A stretch of DNA of 40,841 bases from Chloroflexota bacterium (GTDB taxonomy: Bacteria; Chloroflexota; Anaerolineae; Promineifilales; Promineifilaceae). Below are positions 25,122 through 33,737 of this stretch, piece after piece. Below the pieces are notes generated by a model, which did not search any database, was not told the origin of the DNA, and saw only the letters and a program-made list of their open reading frames with translations. The translations under genes were made by a program, and so were the position numbers. Positions within the stretch are counted from its first letter, which is position 1, and each line of letters starts with the position of its first letter. The stretch lies in NCBI GenBank assembly GCA_020628815.1, contig JAHDEN010000008.1, positions 1 to 40,841 of the forward strand. Reading direction: 5' to 3'.

Positions 25122-27341
25122 CTACATTGCGGCTAAAACCCGTTCTGGCGTCATCGGAATTTGTCGCAAGCGGGCACCGGTGGCGTTAAACACGGCGTTG
25201 CCAATTGCGGCCGCAACTGGGCCAATCGCCGGTTCGCCCATACCACGGGGATTGCCCCCTGACTCAACAAAATGGACTTCTAGATCAGGAATTCGATCAA
25301 TCGTAACCAGCGGGTAGCCATCAAAATTACGCGGCCGAACTGTCCCGTTAGTCACCGTCATCTCTTCGATGAGGGTCGAGCTAATGCCCCACACAATGTT
25401 GCCTTCAGCTTGCGCTCTGGCCCCGTCTGGACTAATGACAATCCCGGGATCAATCGCCTGTACACATTTGTGTACCGTAATAACCCCGTTCTCATCCACA
25501 GAGGCGGCGACAACCATCGCAACTAAAGTGTCTACGTCTGGACTACACGCGATTCCCCATGCTTGTCCGGCCGGTAGCTCTGAGCCATAACCGGCTTTGT
25601 CGGCCGCTTCAATCAGCACCGCTTTCATCCGTTGACCAAAACTATCATCGGCCAAATGATCGAGCCTAAACTGGAGCGGATCCGCTCCGGCTTCGTGAGC
25701 TAGCTCATCCATAAAGCTTTCATTGGCAAACACGTTGGCTAACAAACCAAGTGAACGCCACCATCCGGTACGAATGGGGAACGGGGCCAAATGGGTGTTG
25801 AGCTGCCGATTAGGGATATTGCCATAGATGTTAAATGCACCACGCCATGAGCCAAAGTCTGTGCCAAACACAAATTTAAGCGGCGTGGGGAAAAACGGAA
25901 AGGCAACTTCACCGCTTGAGTGGTTGTGGTTAAGGGCGGTGATTTTGCCATTCTCAAGCCGTGCGCTCATTTTACTGCGGGTGGGAGGCCGGAAATAGCC
26001 GTCCCGCATATCTTGCGGCCGGGTCCAACCGACATGCACCGGTTTGTTGACCGCCTGTGACAAAAATGCCGCCTCTGTTGCTGCTTCTGTCGCCAATTTA
26101 CGGCCGAAGCCACCCCCAAGATATGTGGGGACAACGGTTACACCTTCTTCATCCAGGCCGGTAATCTCAGCCACGTCCCCACGAACAGAGTTGGGGAACT
26201 GCGTAGAGGCGAAGACTTCGGCCGTGCCATCGCTTTTGACATGGACCAAGGCAGCTTGTGGTTCGAGGTGGGCGTGCACGGCAAACGGGGTTGAATAATC
26301 AGCGGTTAAGGTGGGTGAACCTACGGCCGCCAGCCCGTCCCCATCTTTTTGAATGACAGTGCCCGCACCGTCACTGGTATCCATCATGGCTTCAAGCTCT
26401 TCTTGAGACCATAATTTTCCAGGATCCCATTCGATGTTGATACTGCCAACCGCAGCTTCTGCCTGTTGGCGCGTTTTCGCAACCACACCCGCGAATCCTT
26501 TTTCAACATCGATGACAACATCGACGACGCCCGGTTTGTTCAGGGCATCACCAGCATCGGCCGAAATCATTTTGCCTTCAATGGTAGGGGGGTGTGCAAC
26601 CGTCCCGTACAGCGTCCCTTCGAGACGTGCATCGTACCCATAAGTGGCTTCGCCCCGGATTTTCGCTTCTAGATCAACACGCGGCATCGATTTGCCGATA
26701 AATTTAAATTCTGAATTGGGTTTTAGCACAACCTCTTCTTCCGGTTCGCTCCATTCAGTTACTTTAGAGACGATTTCTCCGTAGCTAATCGCATTGTCTG
26801 GTGATTGGCTAACGCGCACAAATCCATCGGCTGTTTCAACGTCGCTGGCAGCAACCCCAAGCAGGCTGGCTCCTTCAGTTGCTAGCATCGTACGCATGGT
26901 CGCGGCCGCCAATCGGCCAGGTTCCCACGCACTTGATACCGATGTTGAACCACCGGTGCCGAAGCTATCTGCTGGCCCTAAGTTGGTATGCCCCTGCACA
27001 ATTTTGATTTGGTCCCAAGCGATATCCAGCTCTTCGGCCGCAATTTGCCCAATAGCTGTGTGGATGCCTTGCCCCATTTCAACTTTGGGAACAATAATCG
27101 TAACTTGATTCTCTGGTGAGATTTCAAACCATGCCAGAGGCTCATCGCCTAACCCACCGGGAGCCCCTTCACCACTCGATAACATGCCAGCCATAAACCG
27201 ATAAAACCGATTGCGACCAAGAGCGACTCCAACGGCCAAACTTCCGGCCGTGGCCCCTAATCCAATCAAAAAGCCGCGCCGAGTAACCCGAAAACGCCGT
27301 TTTTTACCACCTGAATCTTCTGTAACAACGTGGTTGCTCAT
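25122..27341 (-). CDS. Molybdopterin-binding large subunit of IorB/aldehyde oxidase-type enzyme
   Basis: 739 residues from the ATG at 27341, whose ATGA overlaps the stop of the small subunit; codons upstream to 27419 belong to the small-subunit shadow. A twin-arginine signal (VTRRGFLIGLGATAGSLAVG) shows Tat export of the folded, cofactor-loaded complex. Xanthine-dehydrogenase-family blocks follow: PKVEMGQGIHTAIGQIAAEEL, GTGGSTSVSSAW, PTYLGGGFGRK and the near C-terminal GMGEPAIGPVAAAIGNAV carrying the catalytic Glu. This layout matches isoquinoline 1-oxidoreductase IorB and periplasmic aldehyde dehydrogenases. It hydroxylates aldehydes or N-heterocycles using water and passes electrons through the Fe-S subunit. 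No cytochrome c subunit is adjacent on this strand, although the convergent neighbour carries c-type heme sites. Confidence 0.92.
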   Translation of the reverse strand: MSNHVVTEDSGGKKRRFRVTRRGFLIGLGATAGSLAVGVALGRNRFYRFMAGMLSSGEGAPGGLGDEPLAWFEISPENQVTIIVPKVEMGQGIHTAIGQIAAEELDIAWDQIKIVQGHTNLGPADSFGTGGSTSVSSAWEPGRLAAATMRTMLATEGASLLGVAASDVETADGFVRVSQSPDNAISYGEIVSKVTEWSEPEEEVVLKPNSEFKFIGKSMPRVDLEAKIRGEATYGYDARLEGTLYGTVAHPPTIEGKMISADAGDALNKPGVVDVVIDVEKGFAGVVAKTRQQAEAAVGSINIEWDPGKLWSQEELEAMMDTSDGAGTVIQKDGDGLAAVGSPTLTADYSTPFAVHAHLEPQAALVHVKSDGTAEVFASTQFPNSVRGDVAEITGLDEEGVTVVPTYLGGGFGRKLATEAATEAAFLSQAVNKPVHVGWTRPQDMRDGYFRPPTRSKMSARLENGKITALNHNHSSGEVAFPFFPTPLKFVFGTDFGSWRGAFNIYGNIPNRQLNTHLAPFPIRTGWWRSLGLLANVFANESFMDELAHEAGADPLQFRLDHLADDSFGQRMKAVLIEAADKAGYGSELPAGQAWGIACSPDVDTLVAMVVAASVDENGVITVHKCVQAIDPGIVISPDGARAQAEGNIVWGISSTLIEEMTVTNGTVRPRNFDGYPLVTIDRIPDLEVHFVESGGNPRGMGEPAIGPVAAAIGNAVFNATGARLRQIPMTPERVLAAM

Positions 27342-27814
27342 TTGGCCGTTCCCCCTTGCATCGTCTCGGCCGCTACAGCCACCGCGCTTTTGATGCGATG
27401 ATAACAGCCACAGCGACAATAATTATTTTTCATGGCATCTACAATTTCATCCTGAGTAGGAGTATTGTTTTGCTCTAAAAAGGCGGCCGCCTGCATCATT
27501 TGGCCGCTCATGCACCAGGCGCATTGCGGAACCTGCCCATCTAAAAAGGCCTGTTGCACAGGGTGAAGGGTGCCATCCTCGGCACTTAGCCCTTCAAGCG
27601 TTGTAATTTCAGCATCAGCAACGGCCGCAACTGGGGTAACACAAGATCGGGTTGCAACCCCATCTACATGCACCGTGCATGACCCACAAATGCCTGCACC
27701 GCAGCCAAAGCGGGTGCCGGTCATGCCTAGGCCATCACGGATGGCCCAAACTAGTAACCCATCCTCATATGCATCATCAAGTTCCATTTCTGTACCATTA
27801 ACAGTTAATTTCAT
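27338..27814 (-). CDS. [2Fe-2S] small subunit of IorA/aldehyde oxidase type
   Basis: 158 residues from the second of two consecutive ATGs (27814), six bases after GGAAGG; the first at 27817 is also possible. Two [2Fe-2S] clusters are visible: the plant-type ferredoxin cluster FGCGAGICGSCTVHVDG with a later Cys in SCVT, and the helical cluster CAWCMSGQMM … NYCRCGCYHRI. Family length is about 150-160 residues, so it is complete. It relays electrons from the molybdenum centre of the large subunit. It lacks its own signal peptide and presumably travels with the Tat-exported large subunit. The genes overlap by four bases (ATGA). Confidence 0.93.
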   Translation of the reverse strand: MKLTVNGTEMELDDAYEDGLLVWAIRDGLGMTGTRFGCGAGICGSCTVHVDGVATRSCVTPVAAVADAEITTLEGLSAEDGTLHPVQQAFLDGQVPQCAWCMSGQMMQAAAFLEQNNTPTQDEIVDAMKNNYCRCGCYHRIKSAVAVAAETMQGGTAK

Positions 27815-27817
27815 CAT

Positions 27818-28144
27818 TTACCTTCCTAATCGTTTCCGTCGTTTCGATTTTCGTGCGACTTGTGTTTCTAGTAGGAGGTGATCTGTTAAAAAGTAGATCA
27901 GATCGAAACACATTGAACGGTTTAAAGTATAAAAATGTAGATTAATCTAAACATAGATCATCTGCATTTCTAATGGAAGTTCAACAAGATACATAGATAG
28001 TTAGTGTGATATTTGCTGATTGCTTTGCGATATGAATCAATCCGCTTTATAAACAACCGAAAAACGAATAGCTATATTTTTTAGATCATCGGTTAAATCT
28101 GATAGAATCTCCTATCTTTTAACCTAAATTTTAAGCACCAAATT
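27818..28144. promoter_or_regulatory. Divergent intergenic region, AT-rich
   Basis: About 330 bases between the divergent small-subunit and UPF0182 genes. No gene is supported. It is clearly AT-richer than its flanks and has no CGGCCG. Short inverted repeats occur, such as TGATCT/AGATCA around 27879-27901 and the palindrome TAGATTAATCTA near 27937-27948. Promoters for both genes are expected here, but no pair of boxes is convincing by eye. Confidence 0.45.
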
Positions 28145-31063
28145 ATGCGTAGACCCGATTACTCAGATATTCCAGACGCTTTCAGGCGTGCCTTTGAAGG
28201 GGACGATGGCAGCGGTAGACCCCGCGACCCAAATGACGGTAACGGTGGAGAAGGGGGCGATGATGGCAATGGTGGTAATCATCAGCCAGAAAACTCAACT
28301 CCACCCTTATGGCGATCTCGTCGCTTTTGGGTGATTTTAATCTTAATGTCCCTTTTTATAGGGCTGAATCAGATAACGTCATATTACACAGACTTTTTGT
28401 GGTTTAGCGAACGAGGCTACCGGAGTGTTTGGTCAACCCAAATTGTCGCTACCTTAGGCACCTTTTTCGCCTTTTTTGCAACTGCCGCCCTCTTTCTTCT
28501 CATTTCTTGGCGACTGGCACGACGCAATTCATTAAAAATAGCCGTCCCGTATTTTGGGGGCGCTCTCTCTGGCGCATCGGTGAACTTGCTTATCAACGGT
28601 ATCGCTTTAGTGCTTGCCTTTATGATGGCTTCTGCCGCAGCAACGATGTGGGAAGAGTTTTTACTCTTTTTCAATCAAGCACCATTTGGCAAAGTTGATC
28701 CTATATTTGGGAACGATGTAAGTTTTTACGTCTTTTCACTCCCCATCTATACCTTTATTCAGGGATGGCTGATGCCCCTTGTCGTCTTTTCGATTATTGG
28801 AACGGTTGTGATTTATGTGGCTCGTTTGCTGCCCAGCCTTCCTCGTCAAGGACAATCGATTCAATTTTCGGTTAATGACATCCCTGTTTCGATGCGTCGG
28901 CAATTGGCCATATTGGGATCTATCTTCTTTATTCTGCTAGCAGTTGGGAATAATTTAGCCCGCTTTGAACTGTTATTTTCAGACAGAGGTGTGGTCTTTG
29001 GCGCTGGGTATACCGATGTAAATGCATCCCTATATGCGCTTTATATTCAAGCAGCAGCAGCGGCCGTTGTAGCGGTTTCGCTTTTGTACAACTTTTTCCG
29101 GCTCGAATTTCGCCCTGTGATTTTTGCAGGTGTTTTATGGCTGGTTGCGATCATAGGCGTTGGGGGGATTTATCCCACCATTTTGCAACGCTTTGTTGTG
29201 GTCCCTAATGAGTTGGCTCGTGAACGGCCGTTTATCGAGCACAATATCGAATTTACCCGTTTTGCATTTGGGCTTGATAAAGTAGTTTCTCAACCCTTTG
29301 GCCAGGTCGATGTCCTGACCAAAGAGGATTTGTCAGATAATGACGCGGCTTTGCAGAATGTTCGCTTGTGGGACTATCGGCCGCTTGAAGACACGTACAA
29401 AGAACTTCAAGAGCTGCGCCCGTACTACCAAATCGAAGAAGTAGATATTGACCGGTATGAAATTAATGGGCAAACACGGCAGGTGATGCTGGCGGCCCGT
29501 GAGTTAGACAAAGACGGCTTAGACACAGATGCATGGGTGAATCAAAAACTTGAATTTACCCATGGATACGGGTTGGTCATGAACCCGGTTGATCGATTTA
29601 CCCGACAAGGGCGGCCGGAGTTCTTTGTCAGCGACTTGCCCCCATCCAGCACCGTCGATATTGAAGTAACCCAACCCGAAATATATTTTGGTGAGTTTAC
29701 GAACGATATTGTTTTTGTTGGGTCTGGGCTACCTGAGTTTAACTACCCGGGTGAAGTAGAAAATGTATACACAACCTACTCTGGAAGTGGTGGTGTTCCG
29801 CTAAGCAACAACCTGAGAAAGTTCGCCTTTGCATTTCAATTTGGCGAATCAAACCTCTTCTTCAGCCAATACATCACTCCCCAAACCCGAGTGCTCTACA
29901 ACCGGCAGATCCAAGAACGTGTAAGTGAAATCACCCCGTTTTTGACGTTAGACCGCGACCCGTATTTGGTCGTTGCAGACGGGAAGCTCTACTGGATGCA
30001 AGATGCCTATACAACGAGCAACCGCTTCCCATATTCTGCTCCAATGCGTTATGACGGAGACGGTCAGTTGATCAACTATATCCGTAATAGCGTTAAGGTC
30101 GTGATTGATGCTTATAACGGTGAAGTAAGTTACTACCTGGTTCTCGGCAACGAAGACCCGATTATCGATGCGTATCAACGCATCTTCCCAGGGCTGTTTC
30201 AACCGGCTTCCGCCATGCCAGCTACGCTGCAAGATCATCTGCGTGTACCTGAGAGCATGTTTAAAATTCAAACACGCCAATATCAAACCTATCATGTAAC
30301 TGACCCACAAGTATTCTTTAATAAGGAGGACCTGTGGGACATTCCTCAGGAGCTGTTTAATGAAAATTCACAGGAGATGGAGCCGTATTATGTACTCTTC
30401 ACTCTTCCGGGTGAAGATGAGCCAGAATATTTGCTGATTCAACCCTACACCCCAGCTACTAAGAAAAACATGATCGCATGGATTGCGGCGCGTAATGACC
30501 CTGAATTTTATGGTCAGATGGCGGCGTTTGAGTTCCCCAAGCAATCTCTTGTACTCGGTCCCATTCAGGTTGAAAGTGCGATTGACCAAGAGCCGGAAAT
30601 TTCGCAGCAACTCTCGCTGTGGGACCAGCGCGGCTCTAGTGTGATTCGGGGTAACTTGATTGTTATTCCGCTAAACGATAGCTTCTTGTATGTCGAACCG
30701 ATCTACTTAGAGTCAGACAACAATCAGCTTCCAGAGCTGAAGCGTGTGATTGTGGCGAGTGGTGAGCGGGTTGTGATGCGTGAAACGCTTAATGAAGCAT
30801 TGACCGCATTGCTCGAAGGTGACGGCGGAACAATCGTGGTTGACGATATTGATATTGATACCGGATCATCGACTGAATCTGATTCATCCGTCCCTGTTCC
30901 CGCGATAATCGATGGCACAACGGCCGAATTGGTTGAGCAAGCGAATACCCAATTTGAAGCGGCTCAGGCTGCACAGCAGGCAGGTGATTGGGCCGAATAC
31001 GGCCGGCAAATCGAAGCGCTTGAGCAAACATTAAAGCAACTGTCAGATCAAGGTAGCGAGTAG
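28145..31063 (+). CDS. UPF0182 family large membrane protein
   Basis: 972 residues. An acidic/Gly-rich N-terminus (residues about 15-50) is followed by about seven membrane segments (roughly 58-345), then a large extracytoplasmic domain with conserved-looking blocks: RFVVVPNELARERPFIEHNIEFTRFAFGL, WDYRPLEDTYKELQELRPYYQ, FTHGYGLVMNPVDRF and LYWMQDAYTTSNRFPYS. A short helical C-terminal tail (about 935-970) ends the protein. This is the COG1615/UPF0182 architecture, common in actinobacteria and Chloroflexota; the biochemical function is unknown. Its ATG has no clear ribosome site. CGGCCG is less dense here than in neighbours (about 6 copies in 2.9 kb). Confidence 0.9.
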   Translation: MRRPDYSDIPDAFRRAFEGDDGSGRPRDPNDGNGGEGGDDGNGGNHQPENSTPPLWRSRRFWVILILMSLFIGLNQITSYYTDFLWFSERGYRSVWSTQIVATLGTFFAFFATAALFLLISWRLARRNSLKIAVPYFGGALSGASVNLLINGIALVLAFMMASAAATMWEEFLLFFNQAPFGKVDPIFGNDVSFYVFSLPIYTFIQGWLMPLVVFSIIGTVVIYVARLLPSLPRQGQSIQFSVNDIPVSMRRQLAILGSIFFILLAVGNNLARFELLFSDRGVVFGAGYTDVNASLYALYIQAAAAAVVAVSLLYNFFRLEFRPVIFAGVLWLVAIIGVGGIYPTILQRFVVVPNELARERPFIEHNIEFTRFAFGLDKVVSQPFGQVDVLTKEDLSDNDAALQNVRLWDYRPLEDTYKELQELRPYYQIEEVDIDRYEINGQTRQVMLAARELDKDGLDTDAWVNQKLEFTHGYGLVMNPVDRFTRQGRPEFFVSDLPPSSTVDIEVTQPEIYFGEFTNDIVFVGSGLPEFNYPGEVENVYTTYSGSGGVPLSNNLRKFAFAFQFGESNLFFSQYITPQTRVLYNRQIQERVSEITPFLTLDRDPYLVVADGKLYWMQDAYTTSNRFPYSAPMRYDGDGQLINYIRNSVKVVIDAYNGEVSYYLVLGNEDPIIDAYQRIFPGLFQPASAMPATLQDHLRVPESMFKIQTRQYQTYHVTDPQVFFNKEDLWDIPQELFNENSQEMEPYYVLFTLPGEDEPEYLLIQPYTPATKKNMIAWIAARNDPEFYGQMAAFEFPKQSLVLGPIQVESAIDQEPEISQQLSLWDQRGSSVIRGNLIVIPLNDSFLYVEPIYLESDNNQLPELKRVIVASGERVVMRETLNEALTALLEGDGGTIVVDDIDIDTGSSTESDSSVPVPAIIDGTTAELVEQANTQFEAAQAAQQAGDWAEYGRQIEALEQTLKQLSDQGSE

Positions 31064-31084
31064 AGCTACTGTCCTGTTAAAACA

Positions 31085-31120
31085 AAAAAGCGGCCGTGAG
31101 GAAAATCACGGCCGCTTTTT
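31085..31120. terminator. Bidirectional terminator hairpin
   Basis: A perfect 15 bp stem, AAAAAGCGGCCGTGA (31085-31099) / TCACGGCCGCTTTTT (31106-31120), with loop GGAAAA, lies between convergent genes. A/T tracts flank both sides, so it can serve both directions. Both arms contain the CGGCCG word. Confidence 0.85.
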
Positions 31121-31144
31121 GCGTTTTTATATGAGATCGACTAA

Positions 31145-32626
31145 TTAGACTTGTACTGGCCGTGTCGATGAGCCAGCGATAGGGATGAGCAAATGTGCTT
31201 CTAGCCCAGTATCACCATCATGTCGATTTTCAATCGTAAATTGACCCCCAACGCTCCACAACACAGATGCAACTGTGGCAAGTCCTAAACCAATTCCACG
31301 TACTTCGCCTGTGAAATTACTTTCAGACTGATAATAAGGCTGACAAATAAATTTGAGTTCTTCGGGAGCCAAGTTTGTCCCGTTATCTTTCAGGGTCAAT
31401 TTAATTTGATTACCTTGGTCTGTGATTGAAGTGTCGATGTCGATCGTCGGTTTGTGCAGCGGGTGGAATTTGCGCGAGTTATCAATTAACTCGCCCAAAA
31501 TCACTTCTAGCGATTTTCTAGAAAGCGAAAGTTCCGTTGGCCCCGTACCGTTGATATGCCCGACGTTTATATTGTCGACTTCAAGTGATGTACCAATTGA
31601 GGCTGCAAGCCCAGGCAAATCATGCAGGGCAAATGTTTCCCCTGTTTGGGATAAATTGGGAGAATCTACATATTGCAATACATCTTCAATCGCATCTTTT
31701 AAACGGTCAGCATGACGCATCGCTGTATCCAGCAGGTCTTTTACCTCATCTTCAGGTAAATCATTGTAGCTGGCTAAAAACTGGATGCCGCTGTACATAC
31801 CGATTAGTGGGGTCCGCATTTTGTGGTGGACAGCTCGTTGGAACTTCCACATATCTTGGCGAGCAACAATTTGGCTTGTGACATCTTTGATGCTGATCAT
31901 CCAAACCATCTCTTCATTCGAGACTAGGCGATCAAGTGACTCTACTTGAAGCCACAGTGGGGGCATTTTGGGCGTTTCCGGCCGCAGCAGATAACGTGGC
32001 TCACCATCTGGCGTCCAATCTGGCCAATTTTCCCAAGCTGTACTTGGCTCTAAACGGAATCTTTTTTGGACAACATCGATAAAAGCGTCTTCAATTTCCT
32101 GATCCATATCAACCGGCAGCCCCATGTAAAGGCGAGCTTGATGGTTGGCGAAGGTGCATTTGCCCTGATCGTTGATCAGCAAATAACCGTTCTCAGATAG
32201 ATCAGCAACAAGTTGGAATTTAGCTTTTTCTTCAAGCAATCGGCGATACCGATTAAGGCGTGTGATGGTGCGTACACGAGCTTGAAGTTCTAACGTGTCA
32301 TACGGTTTTGGAATGAAATCATCTGCACCGGCTTCAATCCCTCTCAAGCGGGCCGAACGATCATCAAAAGCGGTAACCATGATAATAGGAATATCGGCCG
32401 TTGATTCGTTTTCTCTTACTTTGCGGCAAACATCAAATCCATTTAAACCTGGCATGCGGACATCTAACAACACCAAGTCAGGCTTGAGCTGAAAGATTTT
32501 TTCCAAGGCTTCAACACCGTTATCGGCGAAATGCAGATCATACCCTTCCCCTTTTAAGAGACGGTACATGTGGTTGCGCATAAGCGCTTGGTCATCAACG
32601 ATGAGTACCTGACTGGTATAGTCCAT
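31145..32626 (-). CDS. REC-PAS-histidine kinase (response regulator-first hybrid)
   Basis: 493 residues, soluble. Receiver domain at about 1-120 with IVDDQALMR, LVLLDVRMPGLNGFDV (phospho-acceptor Asp near 55), MVTAFDD and IPKPYD. A PAS-like domain follows (about 130-255), opening with a QLVADLSENGYLLINDQGKCTFANHQA block. A HisKA-like region carries HHKMRTPLIGMYSGIQF (H268), and a HATPase domain carries ILGELIDNSRKFHP, LKDNGTNLAPEE and RGIGLGLATVASVLWSVGGQFTIEN. With the receiver at the front, it probably takes phosphate from another kinase or is modulated by it, then signals through its own kinase or by protein contact. No output regulator gene is adjacent. The start has no clear ribosome site but is preceded by a small palindrome. 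Confidence 0.88.
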   Translation of the reverse strand: MDYTSQVLIVDDQALMRNHMYRLLKGEGYDLHFADNGVEALEKIFQLKPDLVLLDVRMPGLNGFDVCRKVRENESTADIPIIMVTAFDDRSARLRGIEAGADDFIPKPYDTLELQARVRTITRLNRYRRLLEEKAKFQLVADLSENGYLLINDQGKCTFANHQARLYMGLPVDMDQEIEDAFIDVVQKRFRLEPSTAWENWPDWTPDGEPRYLLRPETPKMPPLWLQVESLDRLVSNEEMVWMISIKDVTSQIVARQDMWKFQRAVHHKMRTPLIGMYSGIQFLASYNDLPEDEVKDLLDTAMRHADRLKDAIEDVLQYVDSPNLSQTGETFALHDLPGLAASIGTSLEVDNINVGHINGTGPTELSLSRKSLEVILGELIDNSRKFHPLHKPTIDIDTSITDQGNQIKLTLKDNGTNLAPEELKFICQPYYQSESNFTGEVRGIGLGLATVASVLWSVGGQFTIENRHDGDTGLEAHLLIPIAGSSTRPVQV

Positions 32627-32654
32627 AAATGTTTGGATGTTCTCAATGGAAGTT

Positions 32655-32675
32655 CGACATTTAGTTTAAATGTCG
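32655..32675. promoter_or_regulatory. Palindrome ahead of the REC-PAS-kinase gene
   Basis: CGACATTTA (32655-32663) and TAAATGTCG (32667-32675) form a perfect 9 bp inverted repeat separated by three bases, 29 bases upstream of the start codon at 32626. The short gap suits a dimeric repressor site better than a stable RNA hairpin. The remainder of the gap to 32797 shows nothing more. Confidence 0.4.
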
Positions 32676-32796
32676 GTTTAGAGACGAAAGCGTTACTCTA
32701 AGCTTCCAGTGATTGTAAAATAGTTTACACTAATTTTTGAAAAGCGTGCATGAAGACACCAATTTGTCGCTTGAGTTTAATTAAATCCTTTATTTC

Positions 32797-33702
32797 TTAA
32801 TATTGCGCTTGCTTCATTTTCGCTATTTTCACGCTTTGATAATATAGATTTACCGTGTCATTTATGTCTTTGCCGTACCCGCCTGCAAGGGTTACTACAG
32901 TTGGCCAGCCGTTCTGCCTGCAAAGCTCCAAAACATATTCATCCCGCGCTTTTAAACCGGCGTAAGATAAGTTTAATTTACCCAGTCTATCCCCTGAAAA
33001 AGGATCTGCTCCAGCTAAATAGATAACCAATTCTGGGCTGAAAGAGGTTAAGGCTTGTTGCAAACCACTCTTTAGCGCTTGCATATAATCTGCGTCACCT
33101 GTCTCGCTGGGCAAGCCGATATCTAAATCACTTTTGGCCTTTCTTGCCGGAAAATTCTTTTGGCAGTGGATTGAAAATGTAAATATTGACGGGTCGTTTT
33201 CAGCGATTAAGGCGGTCCCATTCCCTTGATGCACATCACAATCGATCACCAGCACGTCAGACACCAACCGTTCTTGTTGCAAAACCCGACTGGCAATGAT
33301 GATGTCGTTAAACAGGCAATATCCTTGCGGTTGCGCCCATTGGGCATGATGTGTTCCACCTCCGCCGGTGCATGCGATCCCATCTTCCAACGCGGCTCGG
33401 GCGGCCATTATCGTGGCCCCAACCGTGTGTCGAACACGTTTGGCCAACTCTGGGGACCATGGTAGCCCCATTTCTCGCTCCAGCTTGCGTGGCAGCGTTC
33501 CATCCCGAATTTGTTGAATGTATTCGGCCGAATGTGCCAACCTCAGCTGATCATCTGTCGCTTCCGGTGCTGGGATAAGGTCTTCTTTAGGAAAATCGGA
33601 GGAAGCCGTAATTTGGTTTTGCAGCAGGGTATACTTTTCTTGGGGAAACCGATGTGTTTCCGGCAGGGGAAATGAATGATGCGCATAGTAAAAAAACTTC
33701 AC
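32797..33702 (-). CDS. Histone deacetylase/acetoin utilisation-family deacetylase
   Basis: About 301 residues from a GTG at 33702 (VKFFYYAHHSFPLPETHRFP), chosen because family members begin with this block; a GTG two codons upstream and a TTG at 33720 are alternatives. Catalytic blocks of the arginase-deacetylase fold are visible: GGGTHHAQW (His pair), VLVIDCDVHQGNGTA (zinc ligands D and H), and YLAGADPFSGDRLGKLNLS (zinc ligand D), then VTLAGGYG. Such enzymes remove acetyl groups from lysine or small amines in the cytoplasm. The FPLPETHRFPQEKY start is the single-domain class common in bacteria. It diverges from the C39-like gene only 36 bases away. Confidence 0.9.
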   Translation of the reverse strand: MKFFYYAHHSFPLPETHRFPQEKYTLLQNQITASSDFPKEDLIPAPEATDDQLRLAHSAEYIQQIRDGTLPRKLEREMGLPWSPELAKRVRHTVGATIMAARAALEDGIACTGGGGTHHAQWAQPQGYCLFNDIIIASRVLQQERLVSDVLVIDCDVHQGNGTALIAENDPSIFTFSIHCQKNFPARKAKSDLDIGLPSETGDADYMQALKSGLQQALTSFSPELVIYLAGADPFSGDRLGKLNLSYAGLKARDEYVLELCRQNGWPTVVTLAGGYGKDINDTVNLYYQSVKIAKMKQAQY

Positions 33703-33737
33703 AAGCACAATTATAACCAAGAGGACGCAATTTAGAT

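Noticed and set aside
29948..30310. 120-codon minus-strand frame inside the UPF0182 gene
   Set aside because: Shadow of a long, well-supported gene on the other strand with no recognisable domain.
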